Origin: Flavobacterium aestivum
GTDB taxonomy: Bacteria > Bacteroidota > Bacteroidia > Flavobacteriales > Flavobacteriaceae
Reading direction: 5' to 3'
Assembly (NCBI RefSeq): GCF_026870175.2
Contig: NZ_CP113977.2
Coordinates: forward strand, 1,674,001 to 1,738,000
Length of the DNA: 64,000 nucleotides
Position 1 is the stretch's first letter; each line of letters starts with the position of its first letter. Shown here piece by piece: positions 34,700 to 42,911 of the stretch. The notes beneath the pieces were generated by a model. It was not told the origin of the DNA and ran no database searches. It saw only the letters and a program-made list of their open reading frames with translations. The position numbers and the translations under genes were made by a program.

Positions 34700-34753
34700 T
34701 TATCGAATGATAATTATAATAATAGCAATGATGATGTTAATTAAGTGCTTCAT
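34700..34753 (-). CDS. Ile-rich leader peptide 2 (promoter-proximal)
   Basis: 17 codons: MKHLINIIIAIIIIIIR, with eleven Ile and two Leu codons. It starts 18 bp after a good -7 box and is followed by its own terminator hairpin. Its likeness to leader 1 (MK, Ile run, Arg near the end) suggests that a whole leader-terminator module was duplicated. Confidence 0.85.
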   Translation of the reverse strand: MKHLINIIIAIIIIIIR

Positions 34754-34770
34754 TTCTCTTGTTTAGGCTG

Positions 34771-34798
34771 CAAATGTATAGATTTTTTAGTAATCAAA
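34771..34798 (-). promoter_or_regulatory. Promoter of the attenuated ilvN-ilvA operon
   Basis: On the minus strand TTTG, a 16-bp spacer and TACATTTG match the flavobacterial promoter pattern. The box lies 18 bp before the leader peptide 2 ATG. Confidence 0.7.
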
Positions 34799-34806
34799 GC
34801 AATAAA

Positions 34807-35376
34807 TTAATTTTTCTTTTCTGATTTTTCTTTATTTTGAGCTATTACTGGAGGATATTGAGCTAAAATTTGAGTGGCAAATTCTTTGATTCGTTCTTCT
34901 TTCTTATTGACATCTTGTGTCAAATAACCATTTCCTATTCCTTGCCAGAACAATTCATTCTTTTTAGCATCAATAAAGTCAATATATAATGCACCTTGAA
35001 TAGATGAGCTTACATAAGGATATCCGCCATATCCATAATAAGGATAATAGCCGTATCCCCAACCATAACCCCAGCCATATCCCCAACCGGAATAAACACT
35101 TACGTCTTCATATGATTTGGTGAAAATATTAACTAAAAAATCAGGATTGTCGCTTTTAACAAATCCTTTGGCTAGCATTTGCTCGTCTACAGCACGCAAA
35201 ATTCTTCTTTTATCCAAATCTGAAATTTCAAGCTTATTGATTCCTTCTTTCATATAAGCAAAAGTTTTGTATTTCGTGAAATCTACGGTTTTATCATAAT
35301 CAGCACTCACGGTTATCGAAGAGCATGAAGCTAATGTAAAAAACAGTAGTACTAATAGTGATTGAATTGATTTCAT
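34807..35376 (-). CDS. DUF4136 lipoprotein
   Basis: 189 residues. A lipoprotein signal peptide (LLFFTLASCSS, Cys18 to 20 region) is followed by a DUF4136 domain (VDFTKYKTFAYMKEG, then ILRAVDEQMLAKGFVKSDNPDFLV). A Gly/Tyr/Trp repeat (GWGYGWGYGWGYGYYPYYGY) interrupts it around residues 97-118, and ALYIDFIDAKKNELFWQG closes it. Members are outer-membrane or periplasmic lipoproteins of unknown role. Confidence 0.9.
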   Translation of the reverse strand: MKSIQSLLVLLFFTLASCSSITVSADYDKTVDFTKYKTFAYMKEGINKLEISDLDKRRILRAVDEQMLAKGFVKSDNPDFLVNIFTKSYEDVSVYSGWGYGWGYGWGYGYYPYYGYGGYPYVSSSIQGALYIDFIDAKKNELFWQGIGNGYLTQDVNKKEERIKEFATQILAQYPPVIAQNKEKSEKKN

Positions 35377-35450
35377 GACAATGCTTTTATAGGTTTAGAC
35401 TTGAATAAAGTTACGAAATTTCGCTTAGAATGCCTTACAAAGCGGCTACT

Positions 35451-37433
35451 TTAAGTTAAAAATAACGTTTCGTCAACAAGGTTTGGAAGGGTTACTTTTA
35501 ATAAAGGTTCTACCTCCATAGCTCGTTTTATTGCAAAAACAGCTCCTTCGTTTCTAGCCCAACTGCGTCTTGAAATTCCGTTATTGACATCCCAAAAAAG
35601 CATAGAAGCTAAGCGTCTTGAAGCTTCTTTTGTACCATCAAGAACCATACCAAAACCACCGTTGATTACCTCTCCCCATCCTACACCACCACCATTGTGT
35701 ATAGAAACCCAGGTTGCACCACGGAAACTATCGCCAATCACGTTTTGAATAGCCATATCTGCTGTAAATCGTGAACCATCATAAATATTAGAGGTTTCTC
35801 TATAAGGTGAATCGGTTCCGGAAACATCATGGTGATCACGACCTAAAACAACTGCTCCAATCTCACCTTTGGCAATAGCCTGATTAAAAGCTTCGGCAAT
35901 TTTTACACGACCTTCGGCATCGGCATATAAGATTCTGGCTTGAGATCCCACAACCAATTTATTTTCTTGTGCGCCTTTTATCCACTGAATATTATCCTGC
36001 ATTTGCTGCTGAATTTCGGCAGGAGCTGTTTGAGCCATTTCTTCTAATACTTGACAGGCAATAGCATCAGTTTTGGCTAAATCTTCAGGCTTTCCAGAGG
36101 TACAAACCCAACGGAATGGACCAAATCCATAATCAAAGCACATTGGCCCCATAATGTCTTGCACATAACTTGGGTATCTAAAATCAATATTATTTTCGGC
36201 CATAACATCTGCACCAGCACGAGAGGCTTCTAGTAAAAATGCATTTCCATAATCAAAGAAATACGTTCCTTTGGCTGTATGTTTGTTGATAGCGGTTGTG
36301 TGGCGACGCAAAGTTTCCTGTACTTTTTCCTTGAATAATTCAGGGTTGTTCGCCATCATGTCATTTGCTTCTTCAAATGAAATTCCAACTGGATAATAAC
36401 CACCAGCCCACGGATTGTGAAGCGAAGTTTGGTCAGAACCCAAATCAATATAAAGGTTTTCTTCATCAAATCGTTCCCAAACATCTACCACATTCCCAAG
36501 GTAAGCTATAGAAACGGTTTCGTTATTGGCTTTCGCCAAAGTTACTCGTTGTACTAAATCGTCAATGTTCTCAACAACTTCATTGATCCAACCTTGACTG
36601 TGGCGAATGTGGGTAATTTTTGGATTTACCTCTGCACAAACCGTGATACAACCTGCAATATTTCCCGCTTTGGGTTGTGCACCACTCATTCCTCCCAATC
36701 CAGAAGTCACGAATAATCCTCCTTTTGGACTGCGTTTTATTTTTCTAAAACCATTAAGAACCGTAATTGTAGTTCCATGTACAATTCCTTGTGGGCCTAT
36801 GTACATGTAACTTCCCGCAGTCATTTGCCCGTATTGGGAAACGCCCAAAGCATTCATTTTTTCCCAATCATCAGGTTGAGAATAATTTGGGATCACCATT
36901 CCGTTAGTAACCACAACTCTTGGTGCTTCTTTGTGAGAAGGAAACAATCCCATTGGGTGCCCAGAATACATTGTCAAAGTTTGCTCATCGGTCATTTCCG
37001 ATAAGTATTTCATCGTCAATAAATATTGTGCCCAGTTAGAGAAAACAGCACCGTTTCCTCCATAGGTAATCAATTCATGCGGATGTTGCGCTACTGCATA
37101 ATCCAGATTGTTCTGAATCATCAACATAATGGCTTTGGCTTGTTCGCTTTTTCCAGGATATTCAGAGATTGGGCGGGCATACATTTTATAATCAGGGCGC
37201 AAACGGTACATGTAAATACGGCCGTAAGTTTCCAGTTCGTTGCGAAATTCTGGAATTAGCTCAGCATGGTGCTTCGGGTCAAAATAGCGCAAAGCATTGC
37301 GAAGTGCTAGTTTTTTCTCGTCGTCAGACAAGATTTCTTTCCGTTTTGGAGCATGGTTTATGTTAGCTTCATACGGTTTTGGTTGCGGTAATATAGAAGG
37401 GATTCCTTGTTGTATTTGTTCTTGAAAAGTCAT
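35451..37433 (-). CDS. hutU: Urocanate hydratase
   Basis: 660 residues, longer than the roughly 555-residue proteobacterial enzyme, as usual in Bacteroidota. Motifs: TYGGNGAVFSNWAQY, then MYSGHPMGLFPSH, then the NAD-binding TSGLGGMSGAQPKAGNIAG, then YGFGPFRWVCTSGKP, and the C-terminal NGGFGMVLDGTKEASRRL. It converts urocanate to imidazolonepropionate in histidine breakdown. No other hut gene is in the window, so the pathway is scattered or the rest lies elsewhere. Confidence 0.96.
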   Translation of the reverse strand: MTFQEQIQQGIPSILPQPKPYEANINHAPKRKEILSDDEKKLALRNALRYFDPKHHAELIPEFRNELETYGRIYMYRLRPDYKMYARPISEYPGKSEQAKAIMLMIQNNLDYAVAQHPHELITYGGNGAVFSNWAQYLLTMKYLSEMTDEQTLTMYSGHPMGLFPSHKEAPRVVVTNGMVIPNYSQPDDWEKMNALGVSQYGQMTAGSYMYIGPQGIVHGTTITVLNGFRKIKRSPKGGLFVTSGLGGMSGAQPKAGNIAGCITVCAEVNPKITHIRHSQGWINEVVENIDDLVQRVTLAKANNETVSIAYLGNVVDVWERFDEENLYIDLGSDQTSLHNPWAGGYYPVGISFEEANDMMANNPELFKEKVQETLRRHTTAINKHTAKGTYFFDYGNAFLLEASRAGADVMAENNIDFRYPSYVQDIMGPMCFDYGFGPFRWVCTSGKPEDLAKTDAIACQVLEEMAQTAPAEIQQQMQDNIQWIKGAQENKLVVGSQARILYADAEGRVKIAEAFNQAIAKGEIGAVVLGRDHHDVSGTDSPYRETSNIYDGSRFTADMAIQNVIGDSFRGATWVSIHNGGGVGWGEVINGGFGMVLDGTKEASRRLASMLFWDVNNGISRRSWARNEGAVFAIKRAMEVEPLLKVTLPNLVDETLFLT

Positions 37434-37754
37434 CTTTTTTAGATTTTTAGATTTTCAGATTGTTGGATTATTAGAATTTTATAAACTCAATAATGCACAG
37501 CTGTTAATCTTTGTTTGTTGTATATAATTTTAGATTTTTTCGAACAGTCGAAAATAATCTAAAAAGCGAATAATCATTTTTTAATTAAAATGAGAAACTA
37601 AGGATACCGTATATCCGACCTGTGGTAGGACTTATGAATTTTAATTCTATATTTTAAAGAAATGATGTCCATTACTTTTATTGGATTTTTTATGATTTTT
37701 TAAAAAATACTGCAACCTGAAATCTAAATTCTGTGTTCTGTTACCTAAGGAAAA
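37434..37754. other. Intergenic region upstream of hutU
   Basis: 321 bases. Near hutU it contains low-complexity words (agatttttagattttcag, then ggattattagaatttt) whose inverted forms recur at about 40310-40360. No terminator, tRNA or gene is evident. Confidence 0.5.
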
Positions 37755-37931
37755 TTACTTTTTGATTTGTCCTGTTTTCTTATCAAACCCATAAGGGCAA
37801 TGACGGCAACCACTTTTACAACAATACCCTCTTTTTAAATGGTATTTTTCGGTAAAGCATTTGTATCCTTCGGGCGTGTAATAAAAATCTTCGCCTTCTA
37901 TTAGTTTATTTTCATTACCTTGTTCAGCCAT
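37755..37931 (-). CDS. DUF5522 small Cys-rich protein
   Basis: 58 residues: an acidic start, EGEDFYYTPEGYKCFTEKYH, then LKRGYCCKSGCRHCPYGFDK. The YCC..GCRHCPYG motif defines DUF5522, a small family often found fused to or beside other Bacteroidota and proteobacterial genes. The four clustered cysteines suggest metal binding, probably zinc or an iron-sulfur cluster. The gene lies divergent from the 114-residue protein gene. Confidence 0.88.
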   Translation of the reverse strand: MAEQGNENKLIEGEDFYYTPEGYKCFTEKYHLKRGYCCKSGCRHCPYGFDKKTGQIKK

Positions 37932-38024
37932 TCTGTTTTTATGCTTGAAATTCGCTACTAGGCGATTGTATTTTTCTTTTATTTGGACTAAATTGCCTGT
38001 ACAAATCTATAAATTTTATAACCA

Positions 38025-38369
38025 ATGTTTGTTATTGTTGCCAAATATTTAATTCCTAAAGGATATAGTGGGATAACAGTCTTTCCTTTTGTGATTGTAA
38101 AGTATCAGCCTGACTCCAATAATGAAGTATTGATCCATCACGAAAAAATACACCTCCGGCAGCAATTGGAACTACTGGTATTGCCCTTTTTTGTTTGGTA
38201 TTTTGTAGAATATGCGATACGTTTGTTGCAATATAAAAATGCCGGTTTAGCCTATAGAAATATCAGTTTTGAAAGAGAAGCTTACGCCAATGAATCTCAT
38301 TTGGACTATCTTAAAACGAGACCACTTTTTCGATTTTTGAACTATTTGAAAGGGAATGAGAAAGTTTAA
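38025..38369 (+). CDS. Small membrane protein with HExxH motif
   Basis: 114 residues. It has HHEKIHLRQQLELLVLPFF, where HEKIH fits the zinc-protease pattern HExxH, a membrane helix around residues 53-70, and then FEREAYANESHLDYL, whose Glu could be the third ligand. The arrangement is like the core of M56-type peptidases, but no complete family match can be claimed. Conserved small proteins of this look occur in flavobacteria. Activity is an inference. Confidence 0.72.
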   Translation: MFVIVAKYLIPKGYSGITVFPFVIVKYQPDSNNEVLIHHEKIHLRQQLELLVLPFFVWYFVEYAIRLLQYKNAGLAYRNISFEREAYANESHLDYLKTRPLFRFLNYLKGNEKV

Positions 38370-38479
38370 TTAAGGGTTTAAAGGTTTAAGAGTTTGAAAG
38401 TTTAAAAAACTTAGAATGTTTTAGAGATTTAAAATTAAAAATAACCGAAATAAATCTGCGTGCAATTTCCCCCTGATTA

Positions 38480-39400
38480 ATGACAATAAAAAATACCTCA
38501 TACATTTTGAACCAGAAAATAACACTTGAATTACCCAACGGAATTTCCCTCGAAATTAAGCGGGAAGATTTGCTTCATCCCTTTGTATCGGGAAATAAAT
38601 TCAGGAAATTAAAGTATAATTTACTTCAGGCAAAAGCCGAAAATAAGGAAACAATATTGACTTTTGGCGGCGCTTACTCTAACCATATTGCGGCGGTTGC
38701 CTATGCAGGGAAAGAACAGGGTTTTAAAACCATTGGTGTAATTCGAGGAGAGGAATTGGGCGATAAAATTACAGAAAACCCAACCTTGCAGTTTGCCCAA
38801 GAATGTGGCATGCAATTCGAGTTTGTGACCAGAGAAGCGTATCGGTTCAAAGCCGAACCGGATTTTATAGTGAATCTGCAACAGAAATTCGGGACGTTTT
38901 ATCTTGTTCCGGAAGGAGGTACCAATGAATATGCCATAAAAGGCTGCGAAGAAATATTGACCGAGGAAGATGCTAAGTTTAATTATGTATGCTGTGCGGT
39001 AGGAACAGGCGGAACCATCTCGGGGATAATCAACAGTGCATTGCCCCATCAAAAAGTTTTGGGATTTCCTGCATTAAAAGGAGACTTTTTAAAAGATGAA
39101 ATTCGTAAATTTGCCACCAACAAAAATTGGGAACTAATTACTGACTATCATTTTGGAGGCTACGGAAAGGTAAATGAAGAATTGATTCTGTTTATAAATC
39201 AGTTTTACAAACAAACAGGAGTGCCATTAGATCCTATTTATACCGGAAAGATGGTTTTTGGAGTTATAGATTTAATTCAAAAAAATTATTTCCCGGATAA
39301 TACCAAAATTTTATTGATTCATACCGGCGGATTACAAGGAATCCAAGGGATGAATGTGATTTTGAAAAAGAAAAACAAGACATTGATTGACGTTCAATAA
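38480..39400 (+). CDS. D-cysteine desulfhydrase / ACC deaminase family PLP enzyme
   Basis: 306 residues. PLP fold-II protein with the lysine motif IKREDLLHPFVSGNKFRKLK, then TFGGAYSNHIAAVAYAG, then YVCCAVGTGGTISGIINSA, and IHTGGLQGIQG near the end. The family covers D-cysteine desulfhydrase and 1-aminocyclopropane-1-carboxylate deaminase; the two cannot be separated safely here, and desulfhydrase is the commoner activity. The next gene starts 31 bp after it. Confidence 0.88.
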   Translation: MTIKNTSYILNQKITLELPNGISLEIKREDLLHPFVSGNKFRKLKYNLLQAKAENKETILTFGGAYSNHIAAVAYAGKEQGFKTIGVIRGEELGDKITENPTLQFAQECGMQFEFVTREAYRFKAEPDFIVNLQQKFGTFYLVPEGGTNEYAIKGCEEILTEEDAKFNYVCCAVGTGGTISGIINSALPHQKVLGFPALKGDFLKDEIRKFATNKNWELITDYHFGGYGKVNEELILFINQFYKQTGVPLDPIYTGKMVFGVIDLIQKNYFPDNTKILLIHTGGLQGIQGMNVILKKKNKTLIDVQ

Positions 39401-39431
39401 CGATAAGAATATAACGCCCAAATACTGCCTT

Positions 39432-40268
39432 ATGTTAAAAAAAATATTTTTACTCCTTCTAATCGGAACCATAATAGGATGTGGTTCATCAAAACCAGTT
39501 ATCGTTACTACAAAACAGCCTGTAAACTGGAAATACTCTAAGACAAAACAAAATGACAAGCCGGTAACAAGCGGGTCTAATTCTAATACAATTACGACTT
39601 CAAAAACAATGACAACTAATGAATTGATCAAAGCTTACATAGCTCAATACAGTTCTGTTGCCATGGGAAATATGAAAACATATGGGATTCCAGCCAGTAT
39701 TATTTTGGCACAGGGAATTTTGGAATCAGGAGCGGGAAAAGGAGATTTGGCATTAACAGCCAACAATCATTTTGGTATCAAATGCCATAATGATTGGACA
39801 GGAGGCAAGGTTTATAAAGATGATGATTCACTTCAGGAATGTTTTAGAAAATACAATCAAGCTTCTGAATCCTATCAGGATCACGCTATGGTATTGACTG
39901 GTAAAAAAAGATATTCCAGTTTGTTTACATTGCCTAAAGGAGATTACAAAGCATGGGCAAAAGGCTTGAAAGATGCGGGATATGCTACAGATCCTAAATA
40001 TCCTGAAAAATTAATAAGTTATATTGAATCATACAATTTAGGTCAATATGATGCCAAAGTTCTAGGAAAAGAAATTGCAAAAGAAGAGGCAAAAGTATTG
40101 CTTAATGACAATTTTAATGTAGATCAAGCGAGTTTATATGAAATTCAAAAAGGAGATACATTTTATTCCGTTTCGAGAAAGTTTAATTTAACGGTAGACG
40201 AATTAAAACAGAAAAATAATCTAACAGAGAACACCCTTTCGATTGGTCAGAAGCTAATCGTGAAGTAA
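39432..40268 (+). CDS. Glucosaminidase lipoprotein with C-terminal LysM domain
   Basis: 278 residues from the ATG at 39432, chosen for the lipoprotein signal LLLIGTIIGCGSS (Cys17). Residues about 65-210 are a glucosaminidase domain of GH73/FlgJ type (GIPASIILAQGILESGAGKG with the catalytic Glu, then NNHFGIKCHNDWTGG, then YKAWAKGLKDAGYATDPKY). Residues 232-278 are one LysM peptidoglycan-binding domain (YEIQKGDTFYSVSRKFNLTV). It cleaves cell wall glycan in the periplasm. Confidence 0.93.
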   Translation: MLKKIFLLLLIGTIIGCGSSKPVIVTTKQPVNWKYSKTKQNDKPVTSGSNSNTITTSKTMTTNELIKAYIAQYSSVAMGNMKTYGIPASIILAQGILESGAGKGDLALTANNHFGIKCHNDWTGGKVYKDDDSLQECFRKYNQASESYQDHAMVLTGKKRYSSLFTLPKGDYKAWAKGLKDAGYATDPKYPEKLISYIESYNLGQYDAKVLGKEIAKEEAKVLLNDNFNVDQASLYEIQKGDTFYSVSRKFNLTVDELKQKNNLTENTLSIGQKLIVK

Positions 40269-40309
40269 GTTATTGGTTATCTATCGGTTTTCAGTTATTG
40301 GTTTTTAAA

Positions 40310-40375
40310 ATATAAAAATCCAATAATCCCAAAGTCTAACAATCTAATAATCTAAGAAAGTCAAAAATTTAAAAT
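40310..40375. repeat. Low-complexity 'caatctaataatctaa' words upstream of hemL
   Basis: aatccaataatcccaaagtc and taacaatctaataatctaag repeat short words that appear inverted upstream of hutU (37455-37475). They lie in the gap between the glucosaminidase and hemL genes. Confidence 0.5.
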
Positions 40376-40386
40376 CATAAATCATA

Positions 40387-41673
40387 ATGATATACCAAAG
40401 AAGTAGTCAGCTTTTTGCTGAAGCAGAAAAAGTAATCCCAGGGGGAGTAAATTCACCAGTAAGAGCATTTAAAGCCGTGGGAGGAACCCCAATATTTGTA
40501 AAAAGTGCCAAAGGAGCTTATATGCTTGATGAAGACGGAAACCGATTGATCGATTATATCAATTCATGGGGACCAATGATTTTGGGTCACGCCTACGAGC
40601 CAGTTGTACAAGCCGTAATTGAGAAAGCTAAACTTGGAACATCTTTCGGGATGCCAACGGAACTAGAAACTCAAATTGCAGCTTTAGCGGTATCTATGGT
40701 GCCTAATATCGATAAAATCCGTTTTGTAAATTCAGGGACTGAGGCTTGTATGAGTGCAGTGCGTCTAGCTCGTGGATTTACCAAAAGAGATAAAATTATA
40801 AAGTTTGCAGGATGCTATCACGGACATTCTGATTCGTTTTTGATTCAGGCGGGAAGTGGTGCTGTGACTTTTGGAACTCCTAATAGTCCTGGTGTAACTG
40901 CAGGAACTGCCAAAGATACTTTGCTTGCTAAATACAATGATTTGGAGAATGTAAAGACTTTAATCGAAGCGAACAAAGATGAGATTGCAGCCATAATTAT
41001 TGAGCCAGTTGCTGGAAATATGGGATGTATTCCTCCAGTTAAAGGATTTTTAGAAGGATTGCGTGAGTTGTGTACAGCAAACGGAATTTTATTAATCTTT
41101 GATGAGGTAATGACCGGCTTTAGATTAGCAAGAGGTGGAGCACAGGAGCTATTAAATATCAATGCAGATATTGTTTGTTTCGGAAAAGTAATTGGAGGAG
41201 GATTGCCAGTTGGAGCTTTTGCCGCAAGAGAAGAAATTATGAATTACTTGGCACCATTGGGACCTGTTTATCAAGCAGGAACTTTATCAGGGAATCCATT
41301 GGCTATGGCAGCGGGATTAGCGATGTTGCAGGCATTAGATAATGATCGTGAAATTTTTAAGAGACTGGAAGAGAAAACCGCTTATTTAGGTGCAGGTATC
41401 GAAAGAGTATTGAAAGCCAATAATGTTGTCTTTACTATTAATAGAGTTGGTTCGATGATTTCAGTTCACTTTGATGCAAATCCAGTAACTGATTTTCAAA
41501 CTGCTGCAAATGGAGATAATGAAACCTTCAAGAAATTCTTCCATGGATTAGTTGCCGAAGGTGTTTATATCGCACCATCAGCCTATGAAACTTGGTTTAT
41601 CACTGATGCATTAACTTATGAAGATTTAGATTTTACTATTCAGGCAATAGATAAAGTTTCTAAAACGTTCTAA
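40387..41673 (+). CDS. hemL: Glutamate-1-semialdehyde 2,1-aminomutase
   Basis: 428 residues, normal length. Class III PLP aminotransferase with [18 protein letters not shown] at the start, then [19 protein letters not shown], then [17 protein letters not shown], and the PLP lysine in [16 protein letters not shown]. It makes 5-aminolevulinate for heme synthesis by the C5 pathway. It ends before a clear terminator. Heme supply fits the heme-rich region downstream, though linkage may be chance. Confidence 0.97.
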   Translation: MIYQRSSQLFAEAEKVIPGGVNSPVRAFKAVGGTPIFVKSAKGAYMLDEDGNRLIDYINSWGPMILGHAYEPVVQAVIEKAKLGTSFGMPTELETQIAALAVSMVPNIDKIRFVNSGTEACMSAVRLARGFTKRDKIIKFAGCYHGHSDSFLIQAGSGAVTFGTPNSPGVTAGTAKDTLLAKYNDLENVKTLIEANKDEIAAIIIEPVAGNMGCIPPVKGFLEGLRELCTANGILLIFDEVMTGFRLARGGAQELLNINADIVCFGKVIGGGLPVGAFAAREEIMNYLAPLGPVYQAGTLSGNPLAMAAGLAMLQALDNDREIFKRLEEKTAYLGAGIERVLKANNVVFTINRVGSMISVHFDANPVTDFQTAANGDNETFKKFFHGLVAEGVYIAPSAYETWFITDALTYEDLDFTIQAIDKVSKTF

Positions 41674-41696
41674 GTATTCAATAATAAAATAAAAAT

Positions 41697-41743
41697 TCCA
41701 CTAAATTACGCCAATTGGTTTGGGTAAATTAGTGGATTTTTTG
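41697..41743 (+). terminator. Terminator after hemL
   Basis: A perfect 13-bp stem (tccactaaattac/gtaaattagtgga) is followed by six T, 24 bp after the hemL stop. Confidence 0.85.
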
Positions 41744-41778
41744 CTTGAGGTCAAAAAGGATTTGATAGGAATTATTTT

Positions 41779-42204
41779 TTACATTCCTCTTTTTCTTTCT
41801 TTCATTTTTTCTTTGTTTTCTTCTCTCATGGTCATCCATTTCTGGTATTGGTCGGCTGATAAAATAGCTTTCATTTTAGCTTCGGTATCTGCTTTCTCAG
41901 CTTGTAAAGTATTTTTAAATGCTGTTCTTTCTTCTGGAGTCATTTTATCTCCGCTAGATTTACGTGCCTCTCTTTGAGTTCTTGCATCTTGAGCCTTTGC
42001 GCTTTTCTCAGCTAAAATTTTACCTACGGCTTCTTGTTGTTTAGCATCCAAATTCAATTCTTTGGTTAGATGAGCCAAATGTTTTTGTTGGCGTTGCTCA
42101 GGAGTCATTTTCTCCATGTCGGCTCTGTTGGGTTTTGTGGTGGTTTCCTGAGCAAATCCTGTTAACCCCATTCCGAATACTAAGGCAATAATTAATTTTT
42201 TCAT
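41779..42204 (-). CDS. Small exported Spy/CpxP-like or DUF4890-type protein
   Basis: 141 residues. Signal peptide (about 1-18, ending GFAQ) and then a highly charged helical protein with MTPEQRQQKHLAHLTKELN, then MTPEERTAFKNTLQAEKA, ending in basic KEKMKERKRGM. The repeated MTPEQR/MTPEER motif is shared with periplasmic Spy/CpxP-like and DUF4890 proteins, which are often chaperone-like or stress-induced. It is divergent from the nos operon. The exact family is uncertain. Confidence 0.8.
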   Translation of the reverse strand: MKKLIIALVFGMGLTGFAQETTTKPNRADMEKMTPEQRQQKHLAHLTKELNLDAKQQEAVGKILAEKSAKAQDARTQREARKSSGDKMTPEERTAFKNTLQAEKADTEAKMKAILSADQYQKWMTMREENKEKMKERKRGM

Positions 42205-42319
42205 GTTTGTTTTTTTTAAGTTGTTATACCTGTTAGATAATCAGAATGTTAAAAGGTTTAATTCTCTAATGAAAGTTTGATTTTTCCCGATTAAAATACG
42301 ATTTAAAAATGATAAAACT

Positions 42320-42363
42320 ATGATTATAATCATATTCTGATTGTTAATGTTTTCTGAAATTTG
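42320..42363 (+). promoter_or_regulatory. Fnr-type operator and -7 box of the nos operon
   Basis: A perfect 14-bp palindrome ATGATTATAATCAT (42320-42333; core TGAT-N4-ATCA) is followed after 23 bp by GAAATTTG (42356-42363), seven of eight matches to TAnnTTTG. The ATG is 27 bp further on. There is no TTTG at -33, as expected when an activator replaces it. The same 23-bp spacing occurs at 51868-51911 and 51986-52028. Confidence 0.72.
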
Positions 42364-42390
42364 TCTTAGAAATTTTAAAAACAAATCATT

Positions 42391-42876
42391 ATGTATAAAT
42401 TATCATTTATTGCAGCTGCCCTGTTAATGCTAATTTCTTGTGGGGATAAAAGTAAATCCACAGATAATTCTTCGAAAGAATCCACTTCAGAAGAAGCAAC
42501 TAAAACTGAAGCAGTTGATCCGTCAACCTACGATCCAAATAGAGGATTAGGAAAATTTACAACAGTTGATTTAGGCGATAAGCTTGATGTGGCTATGGCA
42601 AAAAAAGGTGAAGAAATTCAGACCGTAAAATGTTCTTCTTGTCATAAGCTAACAGATGAAAAATTAGTCGGTCCAGGATGGAAAGGGGTTACTTCTCGTC
42701 ATAAACCGGAATGGATTATGAATTTTATCACAAATCCTGACCCTATGATTGACAAAGATCCAAAACTTCAGGCACAATTAGAAATATGTCTAATGCGTAT
42801 GCCAAATCAATCTTTAAGTGATGATGATGCAAGACATGTATTGGAGTATATGCGTCAAAATGATGGTGTAAAATAG
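42391..42876 (+). CDS. Cytochrome c lipoprotein of the nos operon
   Basis: 161 residues. A lipoprotein signal (LLMLISCGDKS) and a Ser/Glu/Thr-rich linker are followed by one cytochrome c domain with the heme site CSSCH near residue 80. The axial Met is probably in CLMRMPNQSLSDDDARHVLEY. It is a membrane-tethered periplasmic electron carrier, and its place directly before nosZ (35 bp) suggests it feeds electrons to nitrous oxide reductase. Small c-type cytochromes are usual in clade II nos clusters. Confidence 0.92.
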   Translation: MYKLSFIAAALLMLISCGDKSKSTDNSSKESTSEEATKTEAVDPSTYDPNRGLGKFTTVDLGDKLDVAMAKKGEEIQTVKCSSCHKLTDEKLVGPGWKGVTSRHKPEWIMNFITNPDPMIDKDPKLQAQLEICLMRMPNQSLSDDDARHVLEYMRQNDGVK

Positions 42877-42911
42877 GTTAGAAAATAGAATAACAACTAA
42901 CAGAACATATA

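Noticed and set aside
38621..39631. Minus-strand frames opposite the PLP deaminase and glucosaminidase genes
   Set aside because: No family signal, and both overlap well-supported plus-strand genes.
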